A stretch of 64,000 nt of DNA from Schistosoma haematobium (Eukaryota; Platyhelminthes; Trematoda; Strigeidida; Schistosomatidae), in assembly GCF_000699445.3 (NCBI RefSeq), contig NC_067199.1, positions 31,146,402 through 31,210,401 on the forward strand. Direction: 5' to 3'. Below, piece after piece: positions 43,501-51,156 of the stretch (its first letter is position 1; each line of letters opens with the position of its first letter). A program made the translations under genes and the position numbers. The notes beneath the pieces are model-generated. The model was given only the letters and a program-made list of their open reading frames with translations. It searched no databases and had not been told where the DNA came from.

Positions 43501-46500
43501 TGATAATGACTTTGAATTATTAAATTACTACTTAATATTATACGTTTTCATAATGTTACTGTGTTATTCTTAAAATATTATCAATAAAAATGTACTCATT
43601 TTACCTCAAGAAAGTGCTACACTTTTTAGGAATCGATTCAATGTACTCATCAATTTGCGTTCTAAGTCTTCGGAATGCTCTGCACTGTCTCAATTTCTAG
43701 ATATTTTCTCATATGATACCACTTTTACTTTCTATTGTCGTGCTACCTTGGCCTTAAAAATAAGCATATCATTTTTTTTAAGTATCTTGCTTCAAATCCT
43801 GAGAATATATATTGTTTCTCTTTTGGGATGAATTTTTGTCTGTTCCTGTAACACGCATAAATTTCCCAAGTTTATAATCGTTACTGATTACATGTATTTC
43901 TATGTCACTAATATTTTTACACCCCAAGTGCTCCTATCACTTTCATTTGCTACCTACCTATGATTGGTGATGTAATGAGAACCTCACATATGATTAATTT
44001 TATTAATTTCTCATGCAACCAAAGAACTCCATTGATTGGGAATCAGTGGTGAGAATTGTTTATAGATTGAACTAATTGAACAAATACAAAAGTGACACAT
44101 ATTTTTCATAACTGTTGAACATATACTTCCTAAATTATAAGTAACAATGTTTCAGTTTTAATTAAAGGTTTTTCTCCTCATCTGTTACTCAATACATAAA
44201 AAAGATAGGTAACATCTCACATGTTATAGTTTCCATCTGTATGTATGGAATATATACGTACGTTTAAATATTTACGGAAGTGACTGTACTCGCCAAATTA
44301 ATATGCTGTGTTCAGGTACTATACCGTTCGAAGTTTTTTTCTGTTCATTCTAAAAACAGTTTTGTTGGAAAAGTACCTTTGATGGATATTGTCAGATCAT
44401 GAACATATAATGTAGGAAGCAATTTCCTACAGGTTTAATTCTGAGCTATTCCCTAGACCGTCGAATACAGAGCCTTGGTTTGGCCCAAGTCAGAACAAGC
44501 AAGCTATTTGGCTAGACAAACTTTATCTGTTTCTAAAACATAAATTAACATCGTTACTGTACAAACAAACAGTACGGTCTATTAATACAGGGAAAAACAG
44601 ACAAATAACATACCGAACAGTAGCCAGAGAATAGTAAAAATGAGTCAACAAAGCAAATATTGTTTTACGATGAACATCAAACTGTGATTGGTTAATAAAG
44701 AGATACAGTCACACAAGGTCAAAGGGAGTTAATGTGGTGGTGGGCGTTTCACTTTATTATTGTTGGGTTCGTCTATCGATCACATTTTACATATATTTTA
44801 ATAATCTGCGTTGTTTAAACTATAGTATTATCTAAAAACGTGGTAGTCTCAGATCAGTACCACTACTACTCTGTTTATTAACTTCGGTTTCAGAAAACAC
44901 AGTACTGATCTCACAGTGTATTACCTTCAATTATTCTTTATATACAATTGTCTATTAATTACGTCTACTTGATATTATTTTCCTCTCTTTTATACTTCAG
45001 TTTTCAGTTTCCGATTGAGGCTGACCACCTTCCATTAACCATTCTAAGGCTGGATATCAAAAATCATGTTGGGCGTTTTACACGTAGTGGAAAAACGCAT
45101 TTCATCGGAACTTTGTCGATAAATCTTATTGATTCAGTAGACGGGAAAGCTGATACTAAGTGGTAAGGTTAATGCTTTATTTTCTTATTGTTTTTTTAAA
45201 ATAAATATGCTTATGTAGACGTTTGTATTGCTTTTTAGAACTAAGGCAACAATCATAACTATCGAAGTATTTCACTCCACTTGTGAAATATTTGTCATTC
45301 ATATAAACACTATATGTGTTTTTTATCCTCATAAAATCCAATCTTACTGGAAAAATGTATTCATACGTGTATTCAGAGATTACTTTCAATCCGGATAGTT
45401 GAATTCCAGCTAAACACATGGTGAATATCATGTTTAGTTGTTTTGTCCCTCAATATATGGAAGATGGAGTCGGATAAGCTCATTGTTCAGATTATTTTTA
45501 GTCACTTCAACCTGATGGTTTCTGCCTATGTGAAGGTACATCTATTCAACTAATGATATCTGTTATGATGAGATTATGCATGATGTTTTATGAATCTGGT
45601 CCATTGATTAATGTCTATCTTTAAATATTTTTTCACCAATTGGCTTCTGAAGTGAAGCACTATCTGCTATTGGAGACTTTGCGACTAAATGAAGCGAGAT
45701 TTTCCTTGGAAAATAATATAAATCAAGCTATTTACTCAGGTTAATAACACAAGAGTTAACAACAAATTTATCGACTTCCAAGTGTGAAAGGTTTTGGTTG
45801 TAACCAACTACACTTGTATACCTCAAAATATTTTCTGCATGTTTCGAGACAAATTATTTTTTGTTCATGATATATTTTAGGATTATTCTTCTAAAACTAT
45901 ATTCCCCGCAAGTGAGAAACCATTATGACGTTCATGTAGATGCTTAATTTTTGTTTGTCAGTATTTGTTTTGACTTTCGGTGCTTAACAAAATGGATGTT
46001 TCCCTACAGTTCAAATCAAATAACGGGTAAAACTAAATTATACTGACGATCTTAAATGGACCAATTAAATTCATAGTAACATCTCAGGCTTTGTGCAAAA
46101 TTCAGATCGCAGTGAAAGACGGCATGTGTCTTATTAGGAATAAGGGAAATCGTCAACATTTAGTTATAAAAATACTGAGAATTAATGTAAATATCTTTTA
46201 CGCAACCACATAGTGAATATGAGATTGTGCGTAAACTAGATTAAATGAAATCTCTGCTCACTAATGCAGCTTATAAATTAGAATACTTGAAATGACTCAA
46301 TCCATAGTCAAGGACGTTCGTATGGCCCAAGCGTATTTTCCTACTTTAAAGCTTCCAACCACAACCGTTCTTACCCTAACTCATAAATTTATCTAAGCTC
46401 TCATTATTTGATTATAAATCTTTTTCTTTTACTATAATGAACAACTCAACTTGTAAGGGTCGTTATATCATATCGAAACTACTTTTTCACTGTGATTGTA

Positions 46501-46729
46501 TTGCTTCCTATCACTAATCTTTTCTAAAAATAAACATCTTTCTGATTGGCTGGTGAACCACCAAGGTTGATTTTACTAAATAACGTCCTATATAAATTTC
46601 CTATTCCTACTGATTAGTTAATGTTGCACCAGTTTTTAGCTTCTTTATGCCTAAAGTAAAATGGAATGTTGAGCTTTTGTTTCTTTCTATTTAAGGTACG
46701 ACTTGGGGTCACCCATTTTTCGACCATAA
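10295..46729 (+). CDS. ESYT2: Extended synaptotagmin (E-Syt), ER-plasma membrane tether and lipid-transfer protein, complete, 21 coding exons
   Basis: The spliced reading frame gives 796 residues plus stop TAA (46727-46729). In order: a hydrophobic membrane hairpin (about residues 24-64), an SMP lipid-binding domain (about 93-295; signatures [36 protein letters not shown]), C2A (297-about 425), C2B (about 447-564), a Ser/Asn-rich linker (565-about 660) and C2C (about 662-796, ending KWYDLGSP). Family knowledge: E-Syts anchor in the ER by the hairpin, bridge to the plasma membrane by C2 domains, and shuttle glycerolipids through the SMP dimer. C2A keeps the likely Ca2+ ligands D313, D323 (SDPY), D370, D372 and D378. 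C2B lacks most of them, and C2C has a KKTKT basic run. Start: ATG 10295 with A at -3 and an in-frame TAG at 10286. Invertebrates usually have one E-Syt, so the ESYT1/2/3 label is only approximate. The family call is very secure; exact splice sites are inferred. Confidence 0.95.
11060..16981 (+). other. E-Syt introns 5-8 (1665, 1962, 1365 and 663 bp)
   Basis: Apart from exons 6-8 these introns are AT-rich with no intact element that I recognise. Short open frames, such as those at 11744-11935, 13066-13266 and 14024-14251, match no family and break the E-Syt frame. Confidence 0.6.
17388..17672 (+). mobile_element. RTE retrotransposon fragment: 5' UTR plus start of ORF, + strand
   Basis: It matches the reverse complement of about 62220-62495, the 5' end of the large minus-strand RTE element. 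Shared landmarks are GTACTGCTGACTGTA, CAGCGATGCTGCC, GTCGACC, CACACCTC, GGAGCTAACA and the coding stretch CCTCAAGCAGTTG. It stops soon after the conserved protein start (SAVV/PWAL-type region) and is interrupted by stops. It lies in E-Syt intron 9 in the sense direction. Confidence 0.8.
18071..19960 (+). other. Left part of E-Syt intron 10, nothing recognised
   Basis: AT-rich sequence. 19240-19510 is more balanced in composition and may be an old repeat, but I cannot place it in a family. Confidence 0.5.
19965..20110 (+). mobile_element. Short SINE/MITE-like insertion with 13-bp target-site duplication
   Basis: TCATATGCTGGTA occurs at 19965-19977 and again, identical, at 20098-20110, flanking about 120 bp. 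The insert contains GTTTTGTTCTCTGAGCTGG, which is shared with 25761-25780, and ends GTTCGAATTTCTCCACCA. That end combines a B-box-like GTTCGAAT with an inverted match to ATGGTGGAGAA at 25721. The 5' half seen in the 25.7-kb relative, including its A box, is missing, so this copy looks 5'-truncated, which favours retroposition. Confidence 0.65.
20380..20580 (-). mobile_element. RTE relic, C-terminal reverse transcriptase region, - strand
   Basis: It aligns with 59400-59580 of the large minus-strand RTE: an AGACGGA(C/T)AT block, GTAAGT(A/T)GGCAAAAGCC, AACGAGCT/AATGAGCT, and AGACACCAACxCA followed by AGATAAG. Frameshifts and stops disrupt it. It lies in E-Syt intron 10. Confidence 0.75.
22612..23397 (+). 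pseudogene. Decayed RTE-type (SR3/Perere-3-like) reverse transcriptase C-terminus
   Basis: The conceptual translation moves between two frames. The first half reads [19 protein letters not shown] and the second carries [44 protein letters not shown], then an RPKNTLR tail. This order is typical of a very abundant schistosome RTE family. The catalytic FADD box reads FAGN, a frameshift lies near 22790-22810, and later stops follow, so it cannot be active. It sits in the sense orientation in E-Syt intron 10. Confidence 0.85.
24619..24667 (+). ncRNA. Degenerate hammerhead ribozyme of an Sm-alpha-like SINE
   Basis: GAATCCAG (24619-24626) pairs perfectly with CTGGATTC (24660-24667) as stem I. Between them lie CTAACGAG (canonical CTGANGAG, so the core G5 is replaced by A), a weak stem II, CGAAAC, a 2-bp stem III with a four-base loop, and the cleavage triplet GTC ending at 24659. 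The core change makes activity unlikely. Sequence upstream (24490-24515) has a B-box-like GGTTTGAACTA, consistent with a Pol III SINE body. It is in E-Syt intron 11. Confidence 0.75.
24985..25425 (-). mobile_element. RTE retrotransposon fragment: 5' UTR and start of ORF, - strand
   Basis: It is closely similar to about 62100-62490. On the minus strand an ATG at 25192 opens a 65-codon frame ([20 protein letters not shown] then [13 protein letters not shown]) that matches the N-terminus of the large RTE copy. There the equivalent ATG reads ACA. The frame ends at 24995, shortly before the similarity stops. Only the 5' part is present, in E-Syt intron 11, antisense to the gene. Confidence 0.85.
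25718..25842 (+). repeat. SINE-like head collapsed into a perfect palindrome, followed by (AT)n
   Basis: ATGGTGGAGAA at 25721 is followed by TAGCTCAGGTGG (25738-25749), a perfect match to the Pol III A-box pattern TRGYNNARNNGG. From 25756 to 25801 the sequence is a spacer-free 46-bp palindrome centred at 25778/25779, whose left arm is the GTTTTGTTCTCTGAG segment also present in the 20-kb insertion. (AT)n runs from 25801 to 25842, with another short run at 25701-25716. Confidence 0.85.
25900..26460. repeat. Probable unidentified dispersed repeat
   Basis: Less AT-rich than neighbouring intron, with ACACCTAACCAC repeated at about 26145 and 26185, and CTCTAGAGAGCACCAGTCC-like text. No coding or promoter signature identified. 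Confidence 0.3.
27128..28779 (+). other. Most of E-Syt intron 12, nothing recognised
   Basis: AT-rich intron with scattered short open frames and no recognised element. Confidence 0.5.
28782..28861. repeat. Compound microsatellite (AT)25(GA)15
   Basis: An uninterrupted AT dinucleotide run of about 50 bp joins a GA run of about 30 bp. It lies about 140 bp before E-Syt exon 13. Its strand order is the reverse complement of the array at 34419-34510. Confidence 0.97.
29180..29335. mobile_element. MITE-like element with 21-bp perfect inverted repeats
   Basis: TTTAGCAAAGTAATCAAAAA at 29180 plus one further base is the exact reverse complement of 29315-29335. The intervening 114 bp is AT-rich and non-coding, with partial extension of the inverted similarity. 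The total of 156 bp and the intronic position just after E-Syt exon 13 fit a small non-autonomous DNA transposon or a foldback repeat. No clear target duplication is visible. Confidence 0.6.
29336..32985 (+). other. E-Syt intron 13, left part
   Basis: AT-rich sequence with a short (TA)n at 31091-31106. 31310-31500 is more balanced, with ATCCACTGGCTTGTGGATCG and TTTGAATCCCGGAGATCAC, and is probably a decayed repeat. Open frames at 30463-30723, 31251-31583 and 32548-32859 match no family and do not join E-Syt exons in frame with domain sense. Confidence 0.45.
32990..33180 (-). mobile_element. Decayed hammerhead-bearing tRNA-type SINE (Sm-alpha-like), - strand
   Basis: On the minus strand an exact A-box match TGGCTAAGTGG (about 33137-33147) is followed by a decayed B box (GGTTTTGGATTC). 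Further on comes a hammerhead-like segment ending CAGGACAAAACGCGCGTCCT (33003-33022). The ACGCGCGTC cleavage-side arm is the form known from schistosome Sm-alpha ribozymes. The CTGANGA core box is lost and CGAAAC reads CAAAAC, so it should be inactive. Confidence 0.7.
34419..34510. repeat. Compound microsatellite (CT)11(AT)35
   Basis: A CT dinucleotide run at 34419-34440 joins directly to AT repeats at 34441-34510. It is in E-Syt intron 13, the inverse arrangement of the array at 28782-28861. Confidence 0.97.
34620..34870 (+). repeat. Probable tRNA-derived SINE relic
   Basis: ATGACTTAGTGATTAAAGCA (34755-34774) resembles a tRNA D-arm/A-box region and ATAGTTCCAATCTTCC, about 24 bp further, a decayed B box. 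Its left portion (34626-34672: TGGAGATT then AATTGAAATCACGAGTCAAT) resembles 42609-42650, the edge of the hammerhead SINE. Ends are not clear. Confidence 0.45.
39715..39880 (-). mobile_element. RTE 3'-UTR fragment, - strand
   Basis: It aligns to 58740-58880, the 3' end of the minus-strand RTE: CAGTCAGTCA, then a GTAGGACC/TAGAACC block, a CATATACATC block, the GCCATACC/TCCATACC block, and a TAGTAACATCACGAGTGGTG-like block. It carries no coding sequence. Confidence 0.6.
40025..40200 (+). mobile_element. RTE C-terminal scrap, + strand
   Basis: GACCAGTGGTTAGAGACTTT at 40074 translates to DQWLETL followed by DDSESVK. This is the decayed equivalent of the [17 protein letters not shown]-terminus of the RTE proteins at 58.5 and 58.98 kb. 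It points the opposite way to the fragment at 39715-39880. Confidence 0.6.
40769..42600 (+). other. E-Syt intron 17 and start of intron 18, nothing recognised
   Basis: AT-rich intron sequence around exon 18, with no recognised element until the hammerhead SINE. Confidence 0.5.
42632..42907 (-). mobile_element. Hammerhead SINE with 76-bp terminal inverted repeats and Pol III promoter
   Basis: 42632-42707 and 42832-42907 are inverted copies of one another over 76 bp with three mismatches. Between them, on the minus strand, TGGTCTAACGG (42795-42805) matches the A-box pattern exactly and AGTTCGAATCA (42751-42761) is a good B box, with tRNA-like spacing. A hammerhead follows. The right inverted repeat carries a second ribozyme 3' half on the + strand with GAGA in place of GAAA. 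Family knowledge: Sm-alpha SINEs of schistosomes carry Pol III boxes and a self-cleaving hammerhead. Antisense in E-Syt intron 18. Similarity to 34.6 kb suggests the element may reach left to about 42596. Confidence 0.85.
42682..42725 (-). ncRNA. Hammerhead ribozyme with intact core
   Basis: On the minus strand CACTG (42725-42721) opens stem I and pairs with CAGTG (42686-42682). Then come CTGAGGA (fits CUGANGA), a stem II whose outer G-C, T-A, T-G and C-G pairs close a loop, CGAAAC, A-U and C-G pairs closing loop GGCC as a minimal stem III, and GTC with the scissile bond after 42687. All core bases expected for catalysis are present. Known hammerheads with two-pair stem III often work best as dimers. 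Self-cleavage itself is inferred. Confidence 0.8.
42908..46695 (+). other. E-Syt introns 18 (rest), 19 and 20
   Basis: AT-rich. 44380-44760 is more balanced and may be a decayed repeat of unknown type. Nothing else is recognised between exons 19, 20 and 21. Confidence 0.5.
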
Positions 46730-49700
46730 CTTCGTGTTTTCTTGTTCGATATACATGCAACTATTGTCTCTATGTTATTTGGTCTTTATTCATCTTGCAC
46801 ACTCAATGTCTGCAGTATTCTTTAATGATAATTAGTTACTTCCATAAACTGTTGTCTCTATTTCTATTCAATAAGTGTGATTTATTTTAATTTTTGCTTT
46901 TCTGTGTATTTACCTTCGCTAAGAAGCATGTATATTTATATTTTCCATAATATCATATTTTTATAAAGAATAATTGTTAATGGTTTCTATTTACAACTCT
47001 GAAAGTGTATGAAATTTTATTCTATGACCTACTACTGAACGTTCATTTTTGCTTATTTATTTCATGTTGCCATGTGCGTCATACTGTAATCTTCATTTAG
47101 ATTCTTTGCTTTTTGAGTTGCATTATTTTTTTCACATCCATAGTGATATAACCGCCATTACTGCTACATCGAAAATTTACCTACCTAGAAAGTTGTGGCC
47201 TATTTAACTAATATATTTCTTGTGTTGAATAGTCTTTTGTGCTTAGATTTACTCATACTTTGAAAATAGAATTTCTTTTCCATAGAGTTCAGTGGAGATT
47301 GTAGGTTGAACTTACTTTTTTTTGTGTTTCTCGGGGTTGACAAAGCTTGTTCTCCATCATGTATTGGTGACTTACGATGCGATGGTTAGGTTTATTATTA
47401 GAGCAGTACTAAAATTGTAGTAGACCATAATTCTACAGGTCTATACCAACTGAGATAACTGCGGCACGTAACACGTATGTCTGTCCACTGTTTCCTTTGG
47501 TGTACGATGATAAATGTTGTAGGAGTAAGTCATAAAAAAGATTTGGAAGACCATATCAAATCGTGGCATCAGTCCATAAATAAGCTAACTGCTGGACTGA
47601 GCCGTGCACTCAGATACAGATTGCTTCGTCAGTGTGTTTCTTACATTCTGTATTTAGATTTTATCTTCAAATGTTTGTGTTTGATAATCTTCGAACTCAG
47701 AGAACTAATACACGGTAAGCATCTATGTATAATGGTCCTGCGTGAGGCTTGTCTTATTATAACTGTCAGTGACAATATCCACATGTTTCAAATGACCGAC
47801 CCGATACGGTCATTATTGACACATCAACCCACGCAAAATCTACATTACCAGCATCAGTAACATACGGTATAATGTAAAGCAGTGTGAAGTTTGATCTTGG
47901 ATCCTGACCATTATGTGTATATTCGAGATCACCCGAAGCTCCTGCTCCCCTGGGGTGAGTCAACCGCTTCTAAGCTCTTTTTATTTACCTATTTCAAACT
48001 TAATCTCGATATTAGAAACTAGATAACAGGAGTAAGCTTATTTGAAACGCATCTCAGCTTACCCGCTTCAGACTAGATGAACACTGCTATAGGCTGGACT
48101 GAACCGATTATAGGAGGTTAACGATTTATTAGTCTTATACCTTTTGGAACTAAGCAACCTTGCCTTTGATTACTTTTTTTATCCTCATGAATGATTTACC
48201 AGTTATATGCACACTATATAATAATCTCTGACTATGGCATTTGTAAGCAATCTGAGGTTTTGTTAACATTTCATACACGAAAACTTCTAAGCTATTCACC
48301 GAGCTGAGATCTAGTTCCCGCAGATGTATCAGCAATAGGCACGTTACTGGAATGAATGACATCACCACAACGTTGCATGTAGCTGGTCGAACTATAAATC
48401 AATACATAATAGGCATACTTATAAGACAGAATTTGACAGAATAACCTGTCATTTTCGTCTGGTAAAGCATGCCACACAATTTTTTGAAGAGCCAGGTTCA
48501 TACCACTACTTATTATGAACCGGAATAGTACACAATCAAAATATTGCCACCCTTAGGCTAAGGTCCAAAGAACTTCCCACTAGTTCCTACCGTCCTAACA
48601 CAGTGCTATCCATAAACTATCTATCCATCCATCACGGCAAAATAAAAACTTTGAACTGTGAGTCTCTAAAATCAAGTCACTTTTGAGGCGTCTAAAGTCA
48701 TATAATCTCCCGGTTTTTATGTACTTAGACTGAGAGTTCTGATAGAATGTGGTGATCGATATTGTCCCCTCTACTCCTTAACTCAATTGCTCAGTGCAAG
48801 AATGGGTTACTTTCGTTGAAAGGAGTTCGTTTCTACACTCGCACAAAGAAGACGACAAGGTAAAAGCCTACAACTACCAACCGATTTCGCTGCTATATGA
48901 AGTTATAAATCACCAACGTAGATGATCTATGTCGGAAAGACTGAAGGCCCATTCGAGTTTGACGTGAATGATGTGACAAAGTAGCTAATGTCGAAGTCAC
49001 ACCTCATGGTCAGCACCTTACGTGGACTACCCTATCGACATATCAAGGTACCATAGATGCTTTGAAGACTGAACAACACAGAGGACGTTATTACAGAAAT
49101 ATATTAACTAAAGTAAATACAAGTGAAAGTAAGACCACTGCCGCATGGGCCAGTCCATAGCATACGATTAACTGATGCACGTTGGTTGCCCTTGACCGGG
49201 CTCGATGATTTGCCCGATATTCAATGACCCAACTGCCGGATGATTTGGCTAGGGCTTAGTGACATTTCGCTGACCCTACAATACTCTCCCACCAGATTCA
49301 ACAGCCGTTTGAATCGGTACCAAACACGTTAGGAGTTGTTGCGCACCCATATCACCAAATGATTCATATGAATCCTCCGGGTATTGCCGAGCTGTAAAAC
49401 AAAATGGAAAGTAGGCGGCAGAAACTGATCGGGAAGACAGCGAGTAATAATATATTAGTAGGACGTTGGTTAAACGTAAAGCGAGTAACCATAGAAATAA
49501 TGAAAAGAACAAGGCGTCTAATTGTTCTATCAAGTCGCCCTGAAATATATGGCTTTGACAAGTAATTCAGTTCCTCCGATGAGCAATGTTTAGTTTGCCG
49601 CAAGAGTAATGATGCTATAGCGATAGTAGAATAAGTGTATTATCAGTTGATGCCGATGTCCATACTGCCATTGATTTGGCTAGGGCTTAGTGACATTTCG

Positions 49701-51156
49701 CTGGCCCTACAAAGTCGTGAAAGTTATGGAAAGGACAAATGATAAGTCTCCTTAACTATCTCATAACTACTCTACTCTCTATATCGCAACATAGTTTTTT
49801 ACTCGATAAATCCTGTATTATAATACAGTTGGGTAAATAAAATAGCTCGGTGATCTCGCTGAACAATAACCATCATGTTTGTATTAGATCCATAGATTTG
49901 TCTAGGGACACTTGTCCGAGTTGACTATTTTATTCCCTTACTTTACGAAAAATATCATTTCCTTGAAACGTGTTCAAATAAGCGTGACCAAGAAGATACT
50001 CAATCTAGGATACAAACCACATTCATGATGTCTAAAATCTCTGAATTACAAACCAGTGCCGTGTGGACATATTAATTGTCGTGTAATCTTGATATATCAT
50101 ATTGGTCATCATACCTTCCACTCCACCAGATCAAAGATATCCTTTAGTAATAAACTAAATTTAAGAGGAAAGTTGACTAGGATACAACGAACAAGGGAGG
50201 ACACAGAAATCTAGGCAATATGTCTCACAGTTTGAATTGGTAAGTTGTGGGTTTCCCTACCGAGTCCAGTGATAACGTCCCATCCTGCGGAGTCTTTCAC
50301 GGGAAGGACCAATGTTAACCCTATTGATGTAGCAAATGTGGTGAAGTTGCTATTATATTAGTCATCTTCAACTAAACGATTGAGAATGAATAAACTAGTT
50401 AAGAACCCCGATTCAAATAGTCTTGAATGCATATTCCAGTATTTGAATAAACTGAAATTTACGGTGGTATTAATGGTAGTCAAAGGACTATAGAACTGAA
50501 CAGATACTAGTTGAGTGATGTTATACTACTATTGGAATTATACTAGAACCAGACATCCCCATAACCGAATTCTCTCTATATCGACATTGACATAAGTTTC
50601 ACTAGTAATTGCTTTGGGATATAATAAATCAAGTATTATTTTAGACCAGCCTAATATGCACTGAAGTAAATCCAAAAAGTCCAAAGAGTCAGTCAACACG
50701 TCTCAAACTTATATAGACCGATATAATCATAAAGACTGATCAAAAGATATAAATCTTGACAATCAACCAGACAAAAACAGTAAAATGACTAAAACACAAC
50801 ACACTTGAATTAGTCAATCAACTGGGTTGAAGTAATTCACTTGATATTCACATATTCCGTCAGATAACGCTTGACAGAATAATCTTGTAGTCCCGTGAAT
50901 TTAAAATGTTTCTACTAATTATCCTAGTACTTATCGTGTTACATCTCGCTATTCCTAATATTGACTAATTTGTTCTTGCCACACATTTTCAAGTAACATA
51001 ACTCTCTATCCAAAACCTATCTCTTACTATTCGAATTCATATCACGGAGAAAAATGCTCGTCTTACCCTAACTGTTAGAGTTTAAAGTTTACCGATTGAG
51101 GTGTTTGACCGTATCAACTAAAAGCTTATCTGTCTTAAGCGCTTGTTTCGTTTCGA
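46730..51156. other. E-Syt 3' flank and intergenic region before kinesin-5
   Basis: No conserved gene found in this 4.4 kb. The E-Syt 3' UTR must start at 46730, but I cannot place its end: I saw no AATAAA in the first few hundred bases, only TATAAAG near 46962. 48500-49720 is a patchwork of decayed repeats. At about 48854-48915 the + strand reads NYQPISLL in one frame, resembling the NYRPISLL motif of non-LTR reverse transcriptases. Confidence 0.5.
49241..49712 (+). repeat. Pair of 41-42 bp direct repeats, 431 bp apart
   Basis: TGATTTGGCTAGGGCTTAGT and its continuation to CCCTACAA occur at 49241-49282 and 49672-49712, differing by one base in the GA/GG of the CTGACCC/CTGGCCC stretch and at the edge. 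A weaker third relative lies at about 6572 (GATGATTTCGCTAAGGCCCA). Confidence 0.85.

Larger units (their letters stand above)
10295..46729 (+). other. ESYT2: Exon-intron map of the E-Syt gene
   Basis: Coding exons: 10295-10588, 10636-10677, 10711-10848, 10882-10961, 10993-11059, 12725-12814, 14777-14832, 16198-16318, 16982-17081, 18000-18070, 23815-23900, 27079-27127, 28998-29087, 35549-35644, 37341-37499, 38443-38595, 40595-40768, 42013-42200, 43251-43391, 45001-45162, 46696-46729. The sum is 2391 nt, divisible by three, and every join preserves frame. Introns 1-4 are 47, 33, 33 and 31 bp; the later ones are 663-6461 bp. Weaker sites: the exon 6 donor is GTCAGT, the exon 13 donor is GTTAGA, and the exon 9 acceptor (ends taaaag) has a poor pyrimidine tract. 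Skipping the last intron would give a stop two bases after TGG at 45163. The spliced form adds [10 protein letters not shown], which matches the family C2 ending, so the last exon is preferred. A small linker exon in the 6.5-kb intron 13 cannot be excluded. Confidence 0.85.

Noticed and set aside
47477..47860. 127-codon open frame after E-Syt as a gene
   Set aside because: Not recognised, no conserved motif, and it lies in a repeat-rich 3' flank; not supported without transcripts.
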